From positions 8,565,519 through 8,629,518 of the forward strand of contig NC_064036.1 of assembly GCF_932526225.1 (NCBI RefSeq): a DNA stretch of 64,000 nt, in the 5' to 3' direction. Positions 56,701 to 64,000 of this stretch are shown here, in pieces. Origin of the DNA: Nematostella vectensis (taxonomy: Eukaryota > Cnidaria > Anthozoa > Actiniaria > Edwardsiidae). The translations under genes were made by a program, and so were the position numbers. A model generated the notes under the pieces. That model was not told the origin of the DNA. It ran no database searches and worked only from the letters and a program-made list of their open reading frames with translations. How positions within the stretch are numbered: the stretch's first letter is position 1; each line of letters starts with the position of its first letter.

Positions 56701-59700
56701 TTTATTTGGTCGTTCAGTGAAAATGTTCAGTGAACAATGTAAGCTTCGTAACCATGCTTGATGCTTGATGATCTCAGCAACAGACAACAGAATATGCCCG
56801 AAGGTGACTCCACCCGATAGATGCCCTTCTGGTGCATCAGACCAGTGTGCCAGCGATAGCGACTGTCAAACGGGCCTCAAGTGCTGCTCAAGTGGCTGCA
56901 TTCTCACGTGCACCCAGCCCGTGCTTCCTGGTAAGTGCCATTTTCACGTGTACTTAGCGACTCGTCCACTAAGCAGACCGTGTTTTCAGTCTCATTTTAA
57001 CCTGTCTATTCCTATGTATTTGGTTTCGTTTTAAAATCTCAACCTCTAAACTCTATCTAAAAACATTAACGTCCACAGGTAGAGTTTACTATATAAACGG
57101 TGTGCGTATCCAACTCTATAATCTTTGCAAAGAACGGACGCGTTGTGATTTTTTTTGGCAGAGGATATTCACTTAGGCTTAGTTCAACGTCGTAGTATCC
57201 TTGAGCCGAATTCAATTTTTAATGTATGTGTGTAATGTTTAAATTGCATAATAACATTAGATGTTTGATATTGTATATTTCATGATGGCATGAGATGTTT
57301 TAATGTATATCTTTGATGTTTGTATACTTTATACCATGGTTTGATCAGAATGTTTGATGTTTGTATATTCCATGATGACATTATATGTTTTCATGTATGT
57401 CTTTGATGTTTTTATGCTGTATACCATGGTTTGATAACAATTATTGATGTTCCCATTGTGTCTTTGTAGCCAAGCCCGGCACGTGCCCGCCTGTCAATGA
57501 TGACATCAGATGTAACGGCGACCCTCCACATGAGTGCAGCTCTGATCACGACTGTCAAGGCGACCTCAAGTGCTGTATGTGGGGCTGCTATCGAACTTGC
57601 GTCAATCCAGATGGACGAGGTAACACTGTTGGCGGTTACGTTGGGGGTGGGGATATATTGGGTAGATATCAACCCCCCTTTTTGAATAAAAAAAAGAAAA
57701 GAAGTCACTTTGGCTGAAGAAAATAAATGTCTGAGGGACGGGAGGTACTCTCCAATTTCCTTCGCCTGCTTGACTTTGCTGACGCGACAAATCCAATTCA
57801 GCGTGAAATATTGTAAGATCTATGTAGTGACCTACCAAGAACCACTGGATCAGTTATTAGCCGTTTATCCGGCCATCATCCATCCCCCATTTTGAAATCC
57901 TGGATCCACCCCTGCACACATTTTTTAAACGTTTTTCATGCCATATACAAAATAAAAGCAAACTCAAATGAAATAACATATGAAGAAAACGTTGTCGTTT
58001 TGAGGGAATGGCCCCAAGGAATCTTAGTTTCTTTACAGATACTTTCTCCATAGACCAATGATGGTCACAGTCACTATTTTTTTCTTCTGATTACAAGTCA
58101 AAAAGTTTACGAAGCACCTGGGGTACGGCATCTTAAAAATGACAAGAATCATGCAGTTTTTCCAAATAAGGAATATATTAGTTTCCTTATATGGAAGTGA
58201 AAGCGTTTGGCAAAAACGAGAAAAAAAAACGAGATTTTGGGAGACATATATCATCTGAAAGCCCTTTCTACAGTGATTCCAAGATATATGTTTACGCTTC
58301 TATAAGCTCTGGGTGTGGACGTAAAGCGTGGTCGTTTATTCCAGTTAAAAACCACAGGGTACCCACGTGGGATTTTTTCGAAAACAATTGTTTAACTGAA
58401 CTAAGATTTAGAAAAAGTAAGCCAAACATTACATTCTTGCATCTTAAGGTTCATTTTATTTAATTTAGTGAAAAATCTGCTAAAAAAGATCCTTTTTTAA
58501 GGTTTTTAAGGAAGGTTTTTGGGGTACCAAAGGGTACCCACATTCTCAAATTTGGAAAATAATTAAAACGGCTTTGAAATTTGAAAGAAACAAATGAAAT
58601 ATTGTGTAGTTATCTTTTTCAATCTATTATGTTTCAATCCTTTTGTTTAAGGTATATGTGGATAATTTAGAATATATATATGTTGGAAACACAACTTTTC
58701 TTATCCCAAAAACTCCAAAAACTATTCTTTTTTCGCTGTTATAGAAATGCTTCTTAAATACATGATATAATTCAAAAGCATTTCTGTATTTTTGCTTTGC
58801 AGGTATTTTTTGACAAGGCAGCTGGCACCAAAACCTCTGATATACTTGTTCAGCTGAAAGTTTGACTGAGCAAAGTGTCCATGCGTTTCGGAGAGAGTTT
58901 GATGAACATACAAATTTTTAGCGCGTTCAAACTCTTTGCTCAGTCAAACTTTCAGATGATATGTCTCCCAAAATCTCCGGGGGGGGGGGGGGGGGGGGGG
59001 GGGGGGAGGGGGAGGGTTTCACTTTCTGGCCCACGGACTAGATATTATTATCATTGCATTCAGAGTGAAATTCCCACGTCAGGGTTAAGATTAGCAAGAA
59101 TCATTTAAACTGTCCCTTTTCTTTTTGCGTAACCAAAACATTGTCGATAAACTGATAAGCTTATTGTCAACATATGGTAGCTTAATATCATTCAAATAAG
59201 TATCCTATCAAAGTCAATGTTTGCCATATCATTTTCCTGTATAGGAATACGGTGCAAATCGATAGTGGACCTGGCGTTTCTGCTCGACTCGTCTGGCAGC
59301 ATCCGAAGACGTCACTGGTCTGTCATGCTGAACTTTTTCAAGAAGGTCGTAGATGCGATAGGCGTGTCTGAGTCCGGTAGTCACGTGGCTTCTATCTCCT
59401 ACTCTACCGGGGCTGTGGTCGACTTCAAGTTCAACACGCTCAAGGGGAAGGATCTGAATCCTACAGGCATCAAGAAGCTGATCAGCACTATTCGTCACCA
59501 GAGGGGATTCACGTTTATTGATAAGTCGCTGAAGCTCGCTGACACTCAGGTGTTCACTACAGACGCGGGCATGAGGGACTCTGTCAAAAAGGTACGTGAG
59601 GGACTCGGACAGGAGGGACTTAGTCAGGAAAGTACGTAAGGGACGTGGGAACGAGGGACTTGGACAAGAGAGACTTAGTCAGGAAAGTACGCAAGGGACG

Positions 59701-62700
59701 TGTGAACGAGTGACTCTGTCAAGAAGGTACGTGGAGGACTTGAGCATGAGGACTCGGTCAAGAAGGTACATGAGGGACTTTGGCATGAGGGACTAGGTCA
59801 GAAGGTACTTAAGGTACTAGGGCATGAGGGACTCGGTCGAGAAGGTACGTGGGGGACTTGGGCATGAGGGACTCGGTCAGAAGTTACGTAAGGTACTTGG
59901 GCATGAGGGACTCGGCCGAGAAGGTACATGAGGGACTTGGGCATGAGGGACTCGGTCAGAAGGTACATAAGGGACTTGGGCATGAGGGACTCGGTCGAGA
60001 AGGAACATGAGGGACTCGGTCAAGAAGGTACATGAGGGACTTGGGCATGAGGGACTCGGTCAGAAGGCACGTAAGGTACTTGGGCATGAGGGACTCGGTC
60101 AGAAGGTACATGAGGGACTTGGGCATGAGGGACTCGGTCAAGAAAGGACCCGTTGAAGAAGGTACTCGAGGGACTTGGTTGAGCGGTCTCTTCACAGATG
60201 GTTGTAGTATAATTCTTTTGTTATCCTTTAAGATCGCTTTCCTTCTGACTGATGGCCACCAAACCACCAGCAGAGGGCCCTTCACCCCGCTTGCTGAGGC
60301 GTCCAAGTCACTGAAGGACAAGGGTGTGGAAGTGTGGTCCATCGGAATTGGGAGATCATTCGACATGCAGGAGCTTCGAGACATCGCGTCCACACCAGAA
60401 AATGTACTCACTGTGAAGAGCTTCAGCGATCTCGACAGTATATACATGAAACTAGAGAAAGCAATCTGCGAAGGTACAAATCTAGATAATCATCAAGCTT
60501 CAGCATATGGAATTATTTTAAGATGCCGATATTGAACGTTCCTCCAGGGATGGGTTAAGGGGCGAAACTTGTTAATCGTCATTCAGGGGTGGTTTGAGAT
60601 GCGAAACTTTTAATACCAGAACTTAAAGCTTCAGCGTTTAAAATGAAATTATTAACTTACTAATTTTTTTTTGGATACGAGCTGTTCCACTGATTTGATT
60701 AAACTTTGTTCTGAGACTTGTGACCTGTTTTTTTTTTTCTTTTGCTGTACATCGTTTTTCGCATCACATTGATTTTGTATATGAAGGTCAATTAAATTCA
60801 TCGCCTTTATGATCACCATTTTTCATCAGTCACAAAACGTTAGTTTGAGATTTTTTTAATTATTTTTCATTCACAGAACCCAAACTGACCAAGTGTCAGA
60901 CGGAGTATCGTGACGCCCTCAAAACTCCAGGTGCTATCGCCCCACGGTGTAGATACGACGGTAGCTATGACAGCGTGCAGTGCCAGGGCCGAGTTTGCTA
61001 CTGTGTGGATAGCAACGGAAAGGAAATACGCAACACTCGCGCTCGCGTTGAGTCGGGGCGACCACAATGCACTGCGGCAGGTAAAAGTTCAAGTCATTGA
61101 ATTTGTATAGGAAACCATACGACTTCGAGTTCAATTTGGAATTAATCTGCACGAGTGGGTTTTTCAAAAAGTATCAATTTTCGTTCCGTTTTCAAAAAGA
61201 TCCGCGTCCACACGAAGCGTTTTCATCTTAATACGACCCCACGAAAACACAGAAACGATAAGGATAACAAGTTCTACAGTGCATGCGTACTCGCGCGCCA
61301 AGTGGACTGGACCTGAGTAATCACGCCATCGTTTTCGAAAGGTTCCGTTTTCGTCCGTCCCCACGGCACCGAAAGGGTATCGTTTTCAAATTGTTCCACT
61401 CTGGAGATCGTTTTCAAATCGTTCCACTCTGGAGATCGTTTTCAAATTGTTACACTCTGGTATCGTTTTCAAATCGTTCCGTTTTTGGTCCTCGTTTTCG
61501 CGTTTACGTGTGGACGATACCCGTATTCGTAACAAAAAGTTTGCGTTATCAAATGAAAGCGGATTCGTGGGGACAGGGTCTGAGCTTTGAGAAAAGTCGT
61601 ACGGTTTCCTTTTAATCATATGCATTATAAAAATTGCTGGGCAGAACAAACCGGAAATGACGCGCCGAGCCATGTGATGAATAATTTATTATAAAAACCC
61701 ATAATACGTACAGCGAAATTCAAAAATCACGTTCTCTTGGCAAAGCTAACAAGGAAAAGAAAAGTCCAAGCTTACAAAATGCTTAAAATCCACTAATTGT
61801 CCTTGCTAGTGTTCACAAATCAAGTTTTTATCGGAATTGCTGTCGGGGATCGCATAGCGCCGTTTTCTGGGCTGAAGTACCGGAGATGTGCTGTTCTGCA
61901 TGTTAAACGTGACCGTGAAATTGTGGAAGCTGTTGACAAGATTTTGAGCTTGAGAAGTCATTCATCTGGCAGAAGAAGCTTGTTTATTCTTGATTTCGAG
62001 TATTTCTCGTGTAAATTGTTGGGCGCTTCAGGGCCGTAGGCTTCAATTTCCTCGAAAATTTCCTTTTCTTGGCACCATTTTCGCCAGACATTTGTCCAAA
62101 ATGTTCTGCTTTGTGCTGTGTTTTTATTTTTCCAGGGTTTCTCAATTCCTCGATAAATTTTGCCGTCGCAAGTGTAATTCTGCTCTGTACGCTTGCCATT
62201 TTTCTCCGGCCACAACTTCAAGATCTACGCCACTTATAAACAAGCCATCTCATTGGTCAATTTTGATTTTATTGTTTTTAAACCAATCACGTCGCTCCAT
62301 TTTAAAGGAAATTTGCACTTTGATAACCATTTTTGCACTTTGTTAACTAAGAATTGCACTGCCTCAGCCAATCAGAATCCAGAAATTGACTTCATGTATA
62401 TTATTAGATCTAAGACATGACAAAAGTATTCTAATCGGATAAAGACATCCGGACCAACCGGACCTTGCTTTAATTAGTTAATACCACTTCTACTTTCTCC
62501 TATAATTGAAGTGTAAACTATGTGGTGCAAGCGACAGTGCTGAATAACGTATGCGCATGCGCGTGCTCTGGCGAAAACAAGCACTATCGTAGTGTTGAAA
62601 CGTTCGAGGAAAGGTACGAAAGGCTGACTTCAATCGCTGTTTTGACTAACTGTACGGCATTAAAACCATACTGTAATGTGACAGTTCGCCGGTAAAACTC

Positions 62701-64000
62701 CGCCATTTCAAAACAAAAAGGCTGGTTTAACCGCGCGGTACTGAAACTAGTCTTGCGTTTTTCAGCACTGGCGATGCAAGCCAGTTTCGGTTTTTACCTA
62801 TTCCTTCTTCTTTTATTTTGCAGCCAACACTCTGACAGCCTGTCAGAAGGCTTACAAGTTCGCTGTCGAGAAAAACGTCATCGGAGGATATATCCCGAGA
62901 TGCAAAGCAGATGGGCGTTACGAGGAAGTGCAGTGTGAGGGAAGGACTCATTCCTGCTGGTGCGTGGACAACCAGGGACGCGAAATTATAGGGACAAGAA
63001 CGCAAGGAACATTAGTGTGCCCTCATCCAGGTACGGCCTTGGAAGGACCAGCAGGTCGTGATACCGTGTCACGTGATCCGCTTGCTGTCATACATAGCGA
63101 AATATAAGAATGATGGGATGTTGTTATAAGCACTAGCATAGTAAAATCGTGTATCAGATTTACTGAACGTCACAAGTTTATAACTTTATCACACTTTTGT
63201 TTTTAATTTAGAAAATTTCCCCAAAATAATAATGAATTCGATCATGATGAGCTCAGACGTTTAAGTCAATTTTTTTCGGGTATTCATTCATGTAGCTTAA
63301 TACAAGAAAGTTTAAAAATGTGAATGATTTGTGTGTTTTTGTGTTACAGACGAAAAACAAACACCATGCCAAAAGCGTTACATCAGTCTGTCACGCAACC
63401 CCGTACTTGGGCAGTACATCCCATGGTGCAATGCGCGTGGAGAGTTCGAATGGATGCAGTGTTATGGGTCTTACTGCTTCTGCGTGGATCGTGACGGGAA
63501 CGAGCTACGAGGAACGCGATTGGACAATAACGCTGGTAGACCAGCATGCACGGCGCGAGGTACGTCAACCAAACTGATACCGTATAAATTTTGCAAAATA
63601 ACTGAGGCTGCGCTGCATACATGTAATTCGAAAATAACCATCACACTCAAATGACGTCATAACGCAGGCGGTGTCTTGACTCCGTGTCAGCGGCGTTACC
63701 AAGAAGCCACCTCGTCTCCAGTCCCAGGGTCCTTTGCGCCCAGGTGTCGCGCGGATGGTAGTTTTGAGGAGGTACAATGTCACAAGTCTCAGGGCTACTG
63801 CTGGTGCGTGGACCAGTTCGGCAACGAGATTCCGCGCACGCGCAGCATCAAGCCAGTCCGCTGCCCAAGTCTCGGTAAGTACTGTCACAATCTCGTTTCC
63901 AGGGCCCGTGAACCTTTGGCCATGGCTACGAGATAGCGGGCTCTGACGTACTGTCAGAACAAAACAGGACTTTCTTAGGTGCCGTTAATTTATATGAAGT
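47744..64000 (+). CDS. Gene 2 (whole span): WAP/Kazal/Ig/Kunitz/vWA/Tg1 protein, 3'-partial
   Basis: Span of the second multi-exon gene; exons are listed separately. Order: signal peptide, WAP, FOLN-Kazal, Ig, Kunitz, WAP, WAP, vWA (two exons), Tg1 x4, continuing past the window. All borders are phase 1 except the phase-0 intron inside vWA, as in gene 1. The mix of Kunitz, WAP, Ig and Kazal recalls papilin-like or WFIKKN-like extracellular inhibitors, but the vWA and Tg1 combination is distinct. Probably a secreted paralogue of gene 1. Confidence 0.75.
47796..52080. other. First intron of gene 2, mostly featureless
   Basis: AT-rich non-coding sequence. Contains a 28-bp direct duplication (TGTACAATACAATCCGATAG...) at about 49358-49385 and 49406-49433, and the 51-bp repeat listed separately. 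No coding exon supported. Confidence 0.45.
49531..49683. repeat. 51-bp tandem repeat, 3 copies
   Basis: Three diverged copies of a unit like AACTCC..CTAACTC..ACAGAGTTCGATCTCCCCGT, in the first intron of gene 2. Confidence 0.75.
52088..52560. repeat. ~22-bp minisatellite, about 20 copies
   Basis: Repeats of GGTGTCCTGGTAATGGTAGA + TAA with variable spacing. The antisense open frame of Leu/Pro/Tyr repeats is an artefact. Confidence 0.9.
52690..53222. repeat. ~36-bp repeat duplicating the next exon's acceptor
   Basis: About 13 copies of TGTTATGTTTCGTAG|GTA(T/A)ATTG-like units with alternating GGTGTTATG and GTTGCATG leads. The final copy, GTTTCCTAG|GTATATTC, is the real acceptor of the WAP exon at 53223, so the repeat multiplies a splice-site-like junction. 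Confidence 0.85.
53223..53414 (+). CDS. Gene 2 WAP exon 1
   Basis: WAP-like domain: RCVWWAGLSC, DCNSDADCRG, KCCIYSCGKYYC. Eight Cys, with a long polar leader (DPPGVNEDNKKPG). Acceptor TTTCCTAG, donor GTGAGC, phase 1-1. Confidence 0.88.
53551..53870. mobile_element. 300-bp MITE-like element, copy 2 (inverted)
   Basis: Reverse-complement relative of the element at 45439: starts near ACCCAGGGTTTTTCTC and ends AGTGGGTACGGGCCTG. Three long G runs (about 53567-53582, 53619-53632, 53810-53830) have expanded within it. Confidence 0.75.
54599..54689. mobile_element. Short foldback element
   Basis: TCCTCGGGAACCAAGGGGTA(CTTTTCTCT) is inverted as AGAGAAAAGTACCCCTTGGT..CGAGGA around a short loop; non-coding. 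The surrounding intron has no other feature. Confidence 0.75.
54773..55015 (+). CDS. Gene 2 FOLN-Kazal exon
   Basis: DPCERYKCRYQGEVC, RCVCPPGC, QRVCASDGLTYPSVCEM, TACS, closing GSC, plus a linker IDGGVSPS. At 81 codons it is longer than the gene 1 Kazal exons. Acceptor CTCCCAG, donor A|GTAAGT, phase 1-1. Confidence 0.92.
55289..55549 (+). CDS. Gene 2 immunoglobulin (I-set-like) exon
   Basis: About 87 residues with an Ig core: EAGKPGLLTCLFDGSP, VWSKDD, NTLTISSVQAQDQGSYECMA, VSLRIL. The Cys-Trp-(DxGxYxC) pattern is complete. Acceptor TTTGAAG, donor GTAAGA, phase 1-1. The only Ig domain seen in the window. The intron to 56421 shows no feature. Confidence 0.92.
56422..56643 (+). CDS. Gene 2 Kunitz (BPTI) exon
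   Basis: Thr/Pro linker (STPAPTTGIP), then a Kunitz domain: RCLLRSRTGSCSRFTVRWFYD, KCAPFVYTGCGGNENNF, KCLETC. Six Cys in order. The P1 site after G-x-C is Ser, not Lys or Arg, so trypsin inhibition is not expected; elastase-like or no inhibition is possible. Acceptor GATTACAG, donor GTAAGA, phase 1-1. Confidence 0.93.
56778..56930 (+). CDS. Gene 2 WAP exon 2
   Basis: WAP domain: ICPKVTPPDRC, QCASDSDCQTGLKCCSSGC, LTCTQPV. Acceptor ATCTCAG, donor GTAAGT, phase 1-1. Confidence 0.92.
57175..57440. repeat. Half copy of a foldback plus a 90-bp duplication
   Basis: 57175-57230 resembles one arm of the palindromic element at 3121. 57261-57349 and 57350-57440 are two copies of an AT-rich unit containing GTATACCATGGTTTGAT-like ends. 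Non-coding, in the intron between two WAP exons. Confidence 0.6.
57470..57619 (+). CDS. Gene 2 WAP exon 3
   Basis: WAP domain: TCPPVNDDIRC, ECSSDHDCQGDLKCCMWGC, RTCVNPD. Acceptor TTTGTAG, donor GTAACA, phase 1-1. Pairs with the WAP just before it. Confidence 0.92.
58231..58978. mobile_element. ~750-bp element with inverted ends
   Basis: GAGATTTTGGGAGACATATA... (58231-58261) is inverted at 58949-58978 (...TGTCTCCCAAAATCTC). An inner inverted pair GAAAGTTTGACTGAGCAAAG / CTTTGCTCAGTCAAACTTTC lies at 58856-58954. No transposase; probably a non-autonomous DNA element. A 28-base G run (58979-59006) abuts its right end. Confidence 0.65.
59245..59591 (+). CDS. Gene 2 vWA, first half
   Basis: vWA N-half: VDLAFLLDSSGSIRRRHW, SHVASISYSTGA, GFTFIDKSLKLAD, AGMRDSVKK. 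Intact MIDAS. Acceptor TGTATAG phase 1, donor GTACGT phase 0, exactly as in gene 1. Preceded by IRCKS, so a Cys flanks the domain as in the others. Confidence 0.93.
59592..60170. repeat. 39-40-bp minisatellite copying the exon end and donor
   Basis: About 15 copies of GGCATGAGGGACTCGGTCAG + AAG|GTACATGAGGGACTT-like units. The start of the unit matches the last coding bases (GGCATGAGGGACTCTGTCAA AAAG) and the GTAC(A/G) that follows copies the real donor, so each unit offers a pseudo 5' splice site. Confidence 0.9.
60233..60473 (+). CDS. Gene 2 vWA, second half
   Basis: IAFLLTDGHQTTSRGPF, KGVEVWSIGIG, ELRDIASTP, closing ICE. Acceptor CTTTAAG phase 0, donor GTACAA phase 1. Confidence 0.93.
60474..60876. 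other. Intron, no feature seen
   Basis: 403-bp T-rich intron before the Tg1 exons of gene 2. An imperfect repeat AGGG(G)TG..GGGCGAAACTT(G)TTAAT occurs near 60545-60615; otherwise plain. Confidence 0.4.
60877..61080 (+). CDS. Gene 2 Tg1 exon 1 (CYCV flavour)
   Basis: Tg1 domain: KCQTEY, AIAPRCRYDGSY, VQC, VCYCVDSNG, and the long-form end ESGRPQC. Acceptor TTCACAG, donor GTAAAA, phase 1-1. Confidence 0.92.
61081..62823. other. Intron with short tandem repeat
   Basis: 1.7 kb intron. At about 61376-61485 there are four copies of ATCGTTTTCAAATTGTT + CCACTCTGG-like units. The two-strand open frames at 61283-61673 and 61797-62346 show no domain I recognise. Nothing else supported. Confidence 0.5.
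62824..63030 (+). CDS. Gene 2 Tg1 exon 2 (CWCV flavour)
   Basis: Tg1 domain: ACQKAYK, GYIPRCKADGRY, VQC, SCWCVDNQG, GTRTQGTLVC. Acceptor TTTGCAG, donor GTACGG, phase 1-1. Confidence 0.93.
63350..63559 (+). CDS. Gene 2 Tg1 exon 3 (CFCV flavour)
   Basis: Tg1 domain: PCQKRYI, QYIPWCNARGEF, MQC, YCFCVDRDG, GTRLDNNAGRPAC. Asp of the usual x-D-G is Arg (ARG). Acceptor GTTACAG, donor GTACGT, phase 1-1. Confidence 0.93.
63668..63874 (+). CDS. Gene 2 Tg1 exon 4 (CWCV flavour)
   Basis: Tg1 domain: PCQRRY, SFAPRCRADGSF, VQC, YCWCVDQFG, PRTRS and closing RC. Acceptor AACGCAG, donor GTAAGT, phase 1-1. The gene continues past the window. Confidence 0.93.

Noticed and set aside
61283-62346. Open frames on both strands in the gene 2 intron
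   Set aside because: They shadow a short tandem repeat and AT-rich sequence; no domain, no phase-1 splice borders.
1-64000. Venom-toxin interpretation of Kunitz, Kazal and WAP domains
   Set aside because: These families also occur in toxins, but the size, modular exons and linked vWA, Ig and Tg1 domains fit extracellular matrix or inhibitor proteins; nothing here shows a toxin.

Overview
This is animal nuclear DNA, most likely from a cnidarian and plausibly a sea anemone or coral. The evidence is short coding exons with GT..AG borders, introns of about 0.2-5 kb, decayed LINE, SINE and foldback elements, and repeated thyroglobulin type-1 (Tg1), Kazal, WAP and von Willebrand A (vWA) modules. 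Species is inference. Multi-Tg1 inhibitors such as equistatin are known from sea anemones. No bacterial operons, rRNA or tRNA genes were found.

GENE 1 (+ strand, 5' end outside the window, 1 to 44004) is a giant modular secreted or surface protein. Nearly every exon is one domain with phase-1 introns on both sides, so modules can be added, lost or skipped without a frameshift. Its order is: 14 Tg1 exons (1-8070); WAP; a degenerate vWA (9563-10526); three copies of a vWA-WAP-Kazal-Kazal supermodule (11373-18513, the third ending in the array below); a 10.5 kb tandem array (18671-29244) of a 1128-bp unit; eight single Kazal exons (29481-34801); vWA-Kazal-vWA-Kazal-vWA (35245-43205); and a short C-terminal exon with a hydrophobic stretch and poly(A) signals.

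The array unit carries a Kazal exon that has lost a matched cysteine pair (type B), an optional unknown exon (type C) and a normal Kazal exon (type A). There are ten B, nine full C plus one B/C chimera, and nine A exons.

The stretch 44005-47743 is intergenic. GENE 2 (+ strand, 47744 to beyond the right edge) starts with a signal-peptide exon and a 5.4 kb first intron. It then encodes WAP, follistatin-like Kazal, Ig, Kunitz, WAP, WAP, vWA and four Tg1 exons, and continues past the window. The genes look like head-to-tail relatives of one family. Protease inhibition and matrix adhesion are inferred from the domains, not shown.

The most unusual features are: (i) the Kazal array with nested 2-unit repeats; (ii) matched loss of disulfide partners in type-B Kazal exons and in the last Tg1 exon of gene 1; (iii) minisatellites that repeat exon borders or splice-site flanks next to real exons (near 10.1-10.3, 32.2-33.4, 41.8, 52.7-53.2 and 59.6-60.2 kb); and (iv) alternation of two Tg1 flavours in both genes, implying growth by two-exon duplication.
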